DNA of 64,000 bases from Bacillota bacterium (lineage in GTDB: Bacteria > Bacillota > Clostridia > DSM-8532). Where the stretch lies: assembly GCA_023415205.1 (NCBI GenBank), contig JAEZLR010000011.1, forward strand, positions 48,184 through 112,183, in the 5' to 3' direction. The translations under genes and the position numbers were made by a program. The notes under the pieces were generated by a model. The model searched no databases. It was given only the letters and a program-made list of their open reading frames with translations, and had not been told where the DNA came from. Positions 25,023-33,601 of the stretch are shown here, piece after piece (position 1 is the first letter of the stretch; each line of letters opens with the position of its first letter).

Positions 25023-25433
25023 TTAGGAATGTCTGTCGATAATTTTATCAATGGGGCCCACGGCAACACTTCCCTGAGAAAGAGCCGTAAAGCCTAGTGC
25101 CACAAGAAGAAGTTTTTCAATCAAATTCGCAGCAATATTGACCCAACTATCAATCCCAAGTGGCCAACTCAGGCTAGCGTGTCCGCCAAAGCCGTTGATA
25201 ACACTATTAATGAAGCTTAAGATATCTGTGACAAAACTTAAGGCCGTCGGTATAAGCGCAAAAATGATCAAGATGGCCAATGCTTTTACCGCACATTTTC
25301 TGAGCCATACATTGGACTCAGCCAATAGAATGTACCCAGCAATAATAATAAGGGCTGTTGTGTTCACTAAACCAATAAAATAGACGGCTGCACCTAAAAG
25401 TCCAATTGAAATACCCAGTTTTGCTTTCTCCAT
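25023..25433 (-). CDS. Small integral membrane protein, unknown
   Basis: 136 residues with about four hydrophobic helices (about 6-24, 26-38, 48-72, 105-122) and a short polar tail. GGAGGG precedes the ATG. No family recognised. Monocistronic, between the LysM protein and the TIR gene, with its own terminator. Confidence 0.6.
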   Translation of the reverse strand: MEKAKLGISIGLLGAAVYFIGLVNTTALIIIAGYILLAESNVWLRKCAVKALAILIIFALIPTALSFVTDILSFINSVINGFGGHASLSWPLGIDSWVNIAANLIEKLLLVALGFTALSQGSVAVGPIDKIIDRHS

Positions 25434-25575
25434 ATGTACCCTCCATATTTTAGTTTACATAGTAAGCTTAGCATTAATTCCCATCGAGCACAAGATATCA
25501 AACAAATTTGTATTGAGTAAAGTAAAAGAAATTGGCGATTATTTTTCAGAAGCTCTAAATATATGCAACTTGACA

Positions 25576-25603
25576 TTGAAACATCTTCCAGTTAGTCTAA
25601 AAT
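25576..25603 (+). promoter_or_regulatory. Possible promoter for the TIR gene
   Basis: TTGAAA (25576-25581) and TAAAAT (25598-25603) 16 bases apart, 25 bases before the TIR start codon. Acceptable but not a perfect match. Confidence 0.35.
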
Positions 25604-25627
25604 TGACAAGCATTAAAGGGGAAAACT

Positions 25628-28609
25628 ATGAACGAAAACAAAGCTTATATTTACGATGCTTTTATCAGCTATCGCCATACCCAACCCGACAAAGAAGTGG
25701 CAGAGAAGCTTCATAAACTATTGGAGACCTATAGAGTTCCCAAAAGCATAGCCAAGGCCATGGGTAAAAAGAAAATCAATCGGGTCTTCAGGGATCGGGA
25801 TGAGCTTCCGACCTCATCCAACCTGGCCGACAATATCACCATGGCTCTGGAAAATTCTGAGTTTCTCATAGTCATATGCTCTCCGAGAACCCCCCTTTCC
25901 CAATGGGTATTAAAGGAGATTGAAACCTTTTCAAAGCTCCATGGCCATGACAGAATACTGGCTCTGCTCATAGAGGGAGAGCCTGAGCAAGCCTTTCCTG
26001 CAGAGCTTAGATATAGGAAGGAGCGCCTGACCCACCCCGACGGAACAGTATCCGAGACTCTTGTTGAAATTGAACCTCTCGCCGCTGATATCCGCGCTTC
26101 TAGCACCCAGGAGATGTTTAAAAAGCTTAAGAATGAATTGCTTAGGCTTCTTGCCCCCATGCTCAGGTGTAAGTACGACGATTTAAAGCAGCGGCATAAG
26201 GAACGTTTAATTAAAAACATACTCACAGCTTCCATTTCTTTATCGGCTTTTTTCCTGGCTTTTGGTTCCTTCAGCACCTATCAGGCACTCATTATCAACC
26301 AGAAATCCCTGGAGGTTATTAAGCACAGCCAGCGAACCCTGATGACCCAATCCCTTTATCTGGCCGATATCTCCCAGCGTCTTCTGTCCGAAGGCGATCG
26401 ATATAGAGCTATATTAGTTGCTTTGGAGGCCTTGCCAAAAGATCTTGAAGCACCTGACAGACCCTACGTCCATGAGGCTGAGTTGGCCCTCTCTCAGGCA
26501 TTGGGAGTCTATGACATTGATATATATTTTGACCCAGACAAGGTCATTGACCATGATAAGCCCGTCAATTTTTTAATACTCAGTCCCGATAGAAAGACCC
26601 TTCTGACCTCATGTCGGGATGGCTTTCTCTATACGTGGAATATTGAGGATGGCACCCTTCTGGGGAGCTTCGACCTTAATAGAAATTACCCCGATGAAGG
26701 CACAACTTATTTTTTGGATAATAACCGTATTCTAACGAGTGATGAAAATGAACAGGTCCTATGTATTGATCTTCAGGGTAACAGGGTCTGGGAGAGTGAG
26801 AGCAAGATCTCAAAATCAGCTATCAGCCCCGATAAACTTAAACTTGCTACTACTTATCGGAAGGATACCTTAACCCTTCTGGATACCCAGACAGGTGCCA
26901 TTATATCGCAGATCGATCTCTCGGGTTTTCTTACTGTAAGTGAGTTCGATAATTACATCACAACCCTGGCCTTTAATGGTGATGGCACCAAAGTAGGTAT
27001 TGGAATCAGTTCTGGGAAGGTTGTGGTCATTGATTTGGCAAGCTCCTCCATAACCACTTATAATACAGGCTATAGTCAAGTGGATGACATTGTTTTTACT
27101 CCTGAAGGGGAGATACTGATCGCCTCCAATCTTTTTGATATTAATGACCTATTTGGCAGCACAAAGGGAATGCTTCAAAAATTTTCACTGGATCACCCGG
27201 AAGCCCTTCAGACTTGGACCTACCCGTTCTCTCATATTATGAAACTTACCCTGAACCCAAGCAATACCTCACAGCTTGTATTTTTAGAAGGTGAAAAGAT
27301 TAATGTCCTTGATCTTGCCACTGGAGAACTCCTCTATACCTTTATTCATGGGGATACCGTTACCCAGTACGAGGTCAATAAGGACCTTATCGTTTCCTCC
27401 TCCTATGACGGTACCATACGGTTTTGGTTGATGCAGAATTCAGGCATCGAGGGTAATAACTATCGTATCACCCGTCCCTCTTCAATCAACCGATTTGCAA
27501 GAACCAGTGAAATCGTGGCTTTCTCCCATCACAACGAAAACAAGGTTTATCTTTTTAAAACGCTCAATAACAAGAATACACTGAGATTACCGGGGCATAC
27601 CGAATATGTTATCGATGGCAAATTTTCTCCTGATGGCAGTCTGGCTATGACCAGAAATTTTCTGGGAGGGGAGCTATTCCTATGGGATACACAAAACAAG
27701 CAAATTCTTCGCTCTGTTAATCTGGACGAGAGTATCTCTGAAGCAACCTTTACTTCCGATGGCAGCCACATTGCTGTTTTGATGTCCAAGAAGGCTCTCC
27801 TTCTGAGAACCTCGGATTTATCCATTGAGAAAGAACTGAGTAGTAGCTATCAAATCCAATTTAATGCTTCCTCCTCCCGTATTGTGGAATCGGATGGCAC
27901 CCAAAGCACCCTCTATGATATGGATACTTTCGACAAAATCAATAGCTATAATTTCAGGTTACGCGATGCCCTTTTTACTCACAAGGGTCATATCATCCAA
28001 TACGATTCCTACAAAAAGATTCTGTCCTTACATGATGCTGATACCGGAAACCAGACAACAACCATAGAAAATATTGATATCACTACGCACACCCTAACCA
28101 ATGATGGGACTCTTTTGGCTGCGGCCTTGAAGGATAAAACCATAAAGCTTTACAATGTCGATTCGGGCTTTCGCGAGGTATTGACGCTTTCGGATGTCAA
28201 GCATCCGGCTACCATGCTCACTTTCAGCCCCGATTCAAAGCTTTTGTATATCGGTCTGGATGATTATTCTGTGGTCGTCTACTCCACAGACGATGGTCAA
28301 TTGAAAGGCACCATTGAATTGGGAGATGAGCTTAAGAGGATCATTTATAGTGCCGACGGGGAGCAGGTTCTATTGATCGCAACTGGTAAAGCCCAATTAT
28401 GGAATCTCTCTGCATTTAAACAAATAGCCACCATTGACCGTGTCCTTGATATTGATAAGAACTTTCAAACCCTTCTCTCCAACTGGACGAACGAGACCAT
28501 CTTTATGCCTCTTTACAATACTCAGATGCTTCTTGATGAGGCTAAATTGCAGCTTAATGGACGAGTTCTGAACGATAAAGAAAGAAAAACGCTGTTTATT
28601 GAACCCTAA
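25628..28609 (+). CDS. Membrane-anchored TIR domain protein with beta-propeller
   Basis: 993 residues. TIR domain at 1 to ~120: 'YDAFISYRH' (strand A) and 'SQWVLKEIE', where Trp93 and Glu97 sit like the catalytic glutamate region of SARM1-type NADases. One membrane helix follows at about 195-218 after a basic stretch, then ~750 residues of WD40-like blades ('SPDRKTLLTSCRDGFLYTWNIEDG', positions about 319-342; 'SPDGSLAMTRNFLGGELFLWD' near 665-685). AAAGGGG precedes the ATG. The domain order suggests a sensor propeller joined to a nucleotide-cleaving or signalling head, but no partner gene proves a defence role. Confidence 0.82.
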   Translation: MNENKAYIYDAFISYRHTQPDKEVAEKLHKLLETYRVPKSIAKAMGKKKINRVFRDRDELPTSSNLADNITMALENSEFLIVICSPRTPLSQWVLKEIETFSKLHGHDRILALLIEGEPEQAFPAELRYRKERLTHPDGTVSETLVEIEPLAADIRASSTQEMFKKLKNELLRLLAPMLRCKYDDLKQRHKERLIKNILTASISLSAFFLAFGSFSTYQALIINQKSLEVIKHSQRTLMTQSLYLADISQRLLSEGDRYRAILVALEALPKDLEAPDRPYVHEAELALSQALGVYDIDIYFDPDKVIDHDKPVNFLILSPDRKTLLTSCRDGFLYTWNIEDGTLLGSFDLNRNYPDEGTTYFLDNNRILTSDENEQVLCIDLQGNRVWESESKISKSAISPDKLKLATTYRKDTLTLLDTQTGAIISQIDLSGFLTVSEFDNYITTLAFNGDGTKVGIGISSGKVVVIDLASSSITTYNTGYSQVDDIVFTPEGEILIASNLFDINDLFGSTKGMLQKFSLDHPEALQTWTYPFSHIMKLTLNPSNTSQLVFLEGEKINVLDLATGELLYTFIHGDTVTQYEVNKDLIVSSSYDGTIRFWLMQNSGIEGNNYRITRPSSINRFARTSEIVAFSHHNENKVYLFKTLNNKNTLRLPGHTEYVIDGKFSPDGSLAMTRNFLGGELFLWDTQNKQILRSVNLDESISEATFTSDGSHIAVLMSKKALLLRTSDLSIEKELSSSYQIQFNASSSRIVESDGTQSTLYDMDTFDKINSYNFRLRDALFTHKGHIIQYDSYKKILSLHDADTGNQTTTIENIDITTHTLTNDGTLLAAALKDKTIKLYNVDSGFREVLTLSDVKHPATMLTFSPDSKLLYIGLDDYSVVVYSTDDGQLKGTIELGDELKRIIYSADGEQVLLIATGKAQLWNLSAFKQIATIDRVLDIDKNFQTLLSNWTNETIFMPLYNTQMLLDEAKLQLNGRVLNDKERKTLFIEP

Positions 28610-28615
28610 ACAGCG
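28590..28615 (-). terminator. Terminator embedded in the 3' end of the TIR gene
   Basis: CGCTGTTT (28590-28597) and AAACAGCG (28608-28615) flank a 10-base loop that includes the TIR stop region. On the minus strand the hairpin is followed by TTTTTC, so it also ends the DHH gene transcript. Confidence 0.65.
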
Positions 28616-28630
28616 CTACTTCTAACTACT

Positions 28631-30127
28631 TTACTCAATCTCTTCGTATAAAACCGGAAGCATATCCTCGGGGAGAATATAAATATCCTGAGGATCATCT
28701 TCTCGTGCCACCAAATAATCCCCCGGTTTTCCCAGCATATAGCTATCCCTATCCCATGCTGTAAAAACCTTGGTGGTCTTGACCAAAGGCCTGCCATAGA
28801 TAATGTTTTTTCCTGTTGAAATACATCGCTTTGAAAAGGGACGTAGATCGACAATTCGGCCTGTAGCCTTGCTTCTTATATGGGGGAAGTACTCGGTATC
28901 CAATTCAAAGGGCTCCTGCTTTGCAAGGTAGCTTCTCATGAATTTATCCCGGCTGATGGGATAGACCTCGCCTTTAACCCCGATGATTATAAATAAATCG
29001 TCATCGGCAACCAGATCATCCAGATCAGATTGTAAGGTTCTTAGCACTATGGGGGTTCCTTTAGGAAAAACCTCTGAGCTGCATACATAGCCCTGATTGA
29101 CGGGCAGCTTTCTTAAGCGTTTTGTATCAGTTTTGTCTAAAATGTTCACTTCACAGTCAATAACATCAAAGCTCCCAAAATAGTCTGTCAGGCGGGTTAA
29201 CAGGTATTGATCGGCGTTGACCCCCGGATAATGACGATTAAACTCACTCTGACTAATAAAGCCTCCCGCCTTGTCCCGATGCCCGCCACCTGAGCCGATG
29301 CCCTCCGATAGAAATACCGCCAGCTCCGATGCCATGACTTCACGGACACAGCTTCTTACCGAATACTTGATGCCTGTCTGAATTTCATGGTAAACAATAC
29401 ACACATCAATGGTATCCACCTGAAGGGCAAGGTCACTGATAAAGCCTAGAATATTGGGGTCGCAGGGATGGGTCTTTACCACAGAGAAGCGGTTCACCGG
29501 GTTATAGGAGCTTCTCAGAAGAGCAATTCCCGCTATCTCTAATTCATGTAAAGTCAAATTAGAATTCTTAAGCTTACGAATAAGGTTGGTATCGTAGGTG
29601 AGCGTGTCCTGCATATCCCTGTCAGTGGGGTGGTTAATTTCCGTAAAGCTGTTGGTATCGGTTAAGAGCCCGTAATATAAAGCTGTGGAGACATCCAGGT
29701 GTTGGTTGACCTTGAAGCCTTCAGCCTCAAGCATGTGCCAGACCAGGGTTGAACAGCTTCCCAAAAAGCTTCTTATTTCACAAAGGGGAATGTTATAAAT
29801 CTCTTGCTGATGATGGTCAATGATAGCCACATCGCTTGCCGTAAATTTCTTAACGTTTCCTGCCCCATATTGACAATCCACCGTAATTAATAGCCCTGAG
29901 ACGGTAAGGTCCTCCACATAAGATAAAGGGATCTCAAGCTCCTTCACCAAAAGAAGCAGATTGGGCTTTGTCATTTGGGTTCTTCCGCTGTAAATCATAC
30001 GGACAGGTTTTCCCTTCGCCTTGAAATAGGAGTAGAGCCCATAGGCAGCGCCTATAGTATCAGCATCGGGAACATCATGGCATTGGATGGTAATCTCATC
30101 AAAGGACAGCAAATCACTCAGTCTCAT
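28631..30127 (-). CDS. DHH/DHHA1 family phosphoesterase with extra C-terminal region
   Basis: 498 residues. N-terminal DHH domain with 'DADTIGAAYGL' (21-31), 'TVDCQYG' and DHHQQ metal ligands; the DHHA1 motif GSGGGHRDKAGG lies near 288-299. About 190 further residues follow, ending with 'KPGDYLVAREDDPQDIYIL', a PGDYG-like module. Relatives are nanoRNases or cyclic dinucleotide phosphodiesterases; which one cannot be said. GGAAGAGG before the ATG. It converges on the TIR-propeller gene. Confidence 0.82.
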   Translation of the reverse strand: MRLSDLLSFDEITIQCHDVPDADTIGAAYGLYSYFKAKGKPVRMIYSGRTQMTKPNLLLLVKELEIPLSYVEDLTVSGLLITVDCQYGAGNVKKFTASDVAIIDHHQQEIYNIPLCEIRSFLGSCSTLVWHMLEAEGFKVNQHLDVSTALYYGLLTDTNSFTEINHPTDRDMQDTLTYDTNLIRKLKNSNLTLHELEIAGIALLRSSYNPVNRFSVVKTHPCDPNILGFISDLALQVDTIDVCIVYHEIQTGIKYSVRSCVREVMASELAVFLSEGIGSGGGHRDKAGGFISQSEFNRHYPGVNADQYLLTRLTDYFGSFDVIDCEVNILDKTDTKRLRKLPVNQGYVCSSEVFPKGTPIVLRTLQSDLDDLVADDDLFIIIGVKGEVYPISRDKFMRSYLAKQEPFELDTEYFPHIRSKATGRIVDLRPFSKRCISTGKNIIYGRPLVKTTKVFTAWDRDSYMLGKPGDYLVAREDDPQDIYILPEDMLPVLYEEIE

Positions 30128-30253
30128 CTAAAGTTCCTCTTCCCCGGTTGATTCAGGATAATACTATCATAGTTCACCGTTCAATGAAAAACAACAGCTA
30201 TTCGTAATGAGACAATACCTAGAATGATGGCAGACTTTCTTAAAGGAGAGAAT

Positions 30254-30280
30254 AAAAAGGCTGCCCCTTAAGACAGCCCA
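30254..30280 (-). terminator. Terminator behind the phosphoribosyltransferase gene
   Basis: Minus-strand hairpin with GGCTG/CAGCC core arms (30274-30278, 30259-30263) followed by TTTTTATT, directly past the stop codon at 30287. Confidence 0.75.
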
Positions 30281-30286
30281 CAAGCC

Positions 30287-30847
30287 CTAAATTTCTTCTC
30301 CCTTTTCATTAAAGAGCGGTAAATGTTGAAGATAAATAATATCCTCCCGGTTCTTGGCATGACCCTCGGCCAAAATGGTCATACGCCCGGCAACAATGCC
30401 ACCAGATTCCTGCACAAGCTTTTCAACAGCCTTCACCGATTCACCGGTACTGATGACATCGTCAACAATCAGAACGCGCTTGCCTTTCATGAACTCCACA
30501 TCCTCACGGTCAATATAGAGGACTTGGCGTTTAGCGGTGGTAATGGATTGTAGCTCCACAGAAACAACATCTCTCATATAGAGCTTTGCCGCTTTTCTTG
30601 CCAGGAGATATTTATTTTGCCCGGCTTGTCTGGCCATTTCATAGACCAGCGGAATCCCTTTGCTCTCAGCCGTTATCATCACATCATATTCAGGTGCTTT
30701 TTTAAGAAGCTCTGTGGCGCAAGCCACAGTAAGCTCCACATCTCCAAACAATACAAAAGCTCCGATATATAAATGCTCATTAATTGGACATAAGGGAAGC
30801 TGTCTGGTTAATCCAGCCACTTGGATTTCATAAAATTCTCTTTTCAT
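30287..30847 (-). CDS. Phosphoribosyltransferase, adenine PRTase-like
   Basis: 186 residues. The PRPP-binding loop 'VLIVDDVISTGESVKAVEKL' (about 135-154) is intact, and the front half has the 'ITAESKGIPLVYEMARQ' block of APRT-type enzymes. Length fits APRT (170-190). Likely salvages adenine, or a related base, to a nucleotide; other PRTases of this size (xanthine type) remain possible. GGGGG site before the ATG. Confidence 0.78.
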   Translation of the reverse strand: MKREFYEIQVAGLTRQLPLCPINEHLYIGAFVLFGDVELTVACATELLKKAPEYDVMITAESKGIPLVYEMARQAGQNKYLLARKAAKLYMRDVVSVELQSITTAKRQVLYIDREDVEFMKGKRVLIVDDVISTGESVKAVEKLVQESGGIVAGRMTILAEGHAKNREDIIYLQHLPLFNEKGEEI

Positions 30848-31047
30848 GCTATACCCCCATTAGTGTTTAGTCACCTCATTTATTTTATCAAATATGAATC
30901 ACCTGTCAATTGAGGTTTTTAAAGTCTATAGGCATAAATTTTCTCCGAGAAATTAAACCCCTTCTGAATAATAAAACCTTCCTCTCTTCATAAAGCGTTA
31001 ATGAAGTGCCCTGCTGAATAATATACTTCAATGGAGGCAGGGATACT

Positions 31048-32334
31048 ATGATGAAACGCATCTTTCTGACATTCTTAGTAATGGTCACAATGCTTACGGA
31101 ATTAATGACACCCCTTGGAAGGGCCGCAACCCTTTTTCCCGTGTACCTGGAGCTGCCCGATCAAAACGAGCCCGCTTATCCACCTGAAACTATAGAGACT
31201 CCCAAGGCTACTGAGCCTATTGATGAGACAACCTCTTCTTCCGGCATCATCCTAGCTCCCCCGGACAGTACGACCTCGCCTCAGGATATTATCTCCCCTC
31301 CGGGCGTTTCTATTGATCCTCCTGGGAGTACTTCTTCACCGGGTATTACCACTCCACCGGGTATTACCTCTCCACCGGGTATTACCTCTCCACCGGGTAT
31401 CTCCAGTGCCACAACACCCTCAGCCATTACAGAAAGCACCACCCCCCCAGCCATCCAACAGCCTTTGGCTCTTCAGCTTCCGGAGCACACTCCAACAAAA
31501 CCAGAAGCCTTATCCTTTCAGAGGGATGTAGAGACCATGGTGGATAAAGCCGTGAAGAAATCAGGAATTCGCGGAACCTTTGGCCTTTTCATCATGGATC
31601 TTAAGAATGAGTACACTTACGGAAAAAATGAAAACTTGACTCAATGGGACCCAAAAGATCAGGTGTCGGAAGGTTATTTTAACAGTGCATCGGTTATCAA
31701 GCTCTTCCAGGGATACCTCCTTTGCGACATGCTTCGGAGAGGTGAGCTGGATTCTGAAAAAACCTACCATGACAGAGTGACGGGAAGAAAGTTCAAATTA
31801 TTGCCCATGATCAAATCCATGATCAGCTATAGTGATAATAACTACTCCAATGCATGCTTGAGATTGGTGGATAACAAGAAAAGCAATGAGGTGCTTACCC
31901 GTTTGGGTATCGTGAACAGCCGACTTTACGGCGAGATGTCGGGAGCCGTCGGCTACAGCAGGGAAAACAATCTTGCAAAATACGGCACCGATAAAAGATG
32001 TGCCAGACTGACACCTTATGATACAGGGCTCATCCTTTATAATATTTATAAGAACAAGGATTCGGATGGATACATGAAGGCCTTAAACGAAGCGCTCCTT
32101 AAAAATGTATATAATACACGCATACCCGTGGGGGTTCACCGTGTCTCATCAAAATACGCTATCGCTCACAAAACCGGTACCAATTCTGCGCTTGGCGTCT
32201 ATAACGATGCGGGTATAGTCTATACCCCCAATCCCTACATACTCGTGGCCTTCACCCAGGGTACAACCAACAATACCGCTCACACCTTTATAAGAAGCCT
32301 TGCCGAACAGCTAACCCATTACTTCAAAAAGTAA
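31048..32334 (+). CDS. Secreted beta-lactamase-fold serine hydrolase with Pro/Gly-rich linker
   Basis: 428 residues, GGAGG before the ATG. Signal peptide (1-27), a long Pro/Thr/Ser linker (35-150) with four PPGI units (about 96-118), then a class A beta-lactamase-like domain. SxxK (Ser215-Lys218), SDN (262-264) and KTG (375-377) are all present; the Glu166 omega-loop residue could not be placed. Could be a cell-wall peptidase relative or an inactive-type beta-lactamase; resistance should not be assumed. Next to a convergent CapA-like gene. Confidence 0.82.
   Translation: MMKRIFLTFLVMVTMLTELMTPLGRAATLFPVYLELPDQNEPAYPPETIETPKATEPIDETTSSSGIILAPPDSTTSPQDIISPPGVSIDPPGSTSSPGITTPPGITSPPGITSPPGISSATTPSAITESTTPPAIQQPLALQLPEHTPTKPEALSFQRDVETMVDKAVKKSGIRGTFGLFIMDLKNEYTYGKNENLTQWDPKDQVSEGYFNSASVIKLFQGYLLCDMLRRGELDSEKTYHDRVTGRKFKLLPMIKSMISYSDNNYSNACLRLVDNKKSNEVLTRLGIVNSRLYGEMSGAVGYSRENNLAKYGTDKRCARLTPYDTGLILYNIYKNKDSDGYMKALNEALLKNVYNTRIPVGVHRVSSKYAIAHKTGTNSALGVYNDAGIVYTPNPYILVAFTQGTTNNTAHTFIRSLAEQLTHYFKK
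31338..31402 (+). repeat. 18-bp tandem repeat coding for PPGI(T/S)(T/S)
   Basis: Three full units of ACCGGGTATTACCnCTCC plus a partial fourth. It lies in the linker of the serine hydrolase and would be prone to length change by slippage. Confidence 0.85.
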
Positions 32335-32350
32335 GGTTCGATCAGATTCT

Positions 32351-33496
32351 TTATTCGTTAAGTCCCTGACTTATTTTTCTATATTTACTCAGGATTCTTT
32401 CAGCCTCCTGTCCTATAACGATAATGGGCTGATAATTATTTCTCCCTGAATCCCCCGAAACTTTGGCAGGAAGGATGCGGTAATCGGTTTTTACCAAGGT
32501 GAGTTTTAGAGTATCCACCGTAATCAATTGCTGATAGATGATCGTATCCTTGTCGCTGGGGTTAGGCGCTCCTCCAAAGCAGAAATTCCCCAGGCTATAA
32601 ACGATATTTTTTCCTTTATAGACCTCCAATCCTTGAAGAACGTGGGGGTGATGTCCAATCACCAGGTCTACCCCGCTATCAATGGCAAAACGAGCCATTC
32701 TTTTCTGCAAGGCATTGGGTGTATAACTCTTTTCATCCCCCCAATGGTAATTGGCCACAATATAATTCACACCCTCCTTCCGCATTTGTGCTACCTGCTG
32801 GGTCAACAGCTCGTTGGATCTTTTTTCATGTTCCCAACCCTTATATCCTAGAAAACCCACTTTAATCCCTTTTATCTCCTTAATAAAATAGGTGTCAAAA
32901 TAGGCATAGGAAATCTTTGCCTCTTCCAACGCCCTTACCGTATCGTCAAAGCCCTGTTCCAAGTAATCCAGAGAGTGATTGTTGGCTAAAGTAACGCCCT
33001 CTATACTCCCTTCCTTGAGGATGTTCACATAGGAGGGATCACCCTTGAAGCGGTACTTTTTCTCAGCTTTTTTTTCAGCCTGGGTCAAGGGACCTTCTAG
33101 ATTAACAAAAGTAAAATCATCGGTAGCGAAAACATTCTGAACCTTAGAAAAAAAATAGGAGGGATCCTTCTTCTCTTGATAGACCTGGTCGAATGTATTC
33201 CATTGGTATTTCTCATCATCCCCCAAGGTACAATCACCCACAAAGGTTAGGGTTATTACAACCGCATCCGGTGTGGTAACCTCCCTTTCGAAGGCCTTCA
33301 TCGTTATTTCAATCTCCGGCACCTCCTTTGGGGACGGAAAGGGTGGGACAGAGAATGGGGGATTAACCGGGAAGGTTTGTAAAGGGGGGGTAAGGCTTAA
33401 AGCTGAATTCGTGGAGATTTCCGCCCCAGAAGGGACCGAGGCGGTATTGACAAGAAAGCTAACAAGCATAAAAAAAGCAATAAGCATCTTCTTCAT
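32351..33496 (-). CDS. CapA-like metallophosphatase-fold protein
   Basis: 381 residues with a lipid-free signal peptide (1-27) and a Pro/Ser-rich stretch (30-60). PGA_cap domain from about 80: 'LTFVGDCTLGDDEKY' (first metal ligands), 'FVNLEGPLT', 'TLANNHSLDYLEQGF', 'NYHWGDEKSYTPN', 'DLVIGHHPHVLQGLEVYKGKNIVYSLGNFCFGG' (split: GHHPHVLQG near 293, YSLGNF near 312). These proteins handle polyglutamate capsule or other envelope polymers. No capB/capC here. It converges on the serine hydrolase with 16 bases between stops. Confidence 0.88.
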   Translation of the reverse strand: MKKMLIAFFMLVSFLVNTASVPSGAEISTNSALSLTPPLQTFPVNPPFSVPPFPSPKEVPEIEITMKAFEREVTTPDAVVITLTFVGDCTLGDDEKYQWNTFDQVYQEKKDPSYFFSKVQNVFATDDFTFVNLEGPLTQAEKKAEKKYRFKGDPSYVNILKEGSIEGVTLANNHSLDYLEQGFDDTVRALEEAKISYAYFDTYFIKEIKGIKVGFLGYKGWEHEKRSNELLTQQVAQMRKEGVNYIVANYHWGDEKSYTPNALQKRMARFAIDSGVDLVIGHHPHVLQGLEVYKGKNIVYSLGNFCFGGAPNPSDKDTIIYQQLITVDTLKLTLVKTDYRILPAKVSGDSGRNNYQPIIVIGQEAERILSKYRKISQGLNE

Positions 33497-33601
33497 AAGG
33501 TCACTAATTTCAAAGAAGTCCTACTGCTATATATAATAGATGAGCCCCATAAAAAGTACTTTTATGAAGCTCCTGTTTATTTTTCTATAACCACTATTGT
33601 T

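Noticed and set aside
31338..31402. PPG-type repeat as a bacterial collagen
   Set aside because: Only about four PPG units with non-Gly-X-Y spacing; better read as a flexible linker.
31048..32334. Antibiotic-resistance beta-lactamase
   Set aside because: The SxxK, SDN and KTG motifs are present but no omega-loop Glu was placed, and the linker-domain form is more like a cell-wall enzyme.
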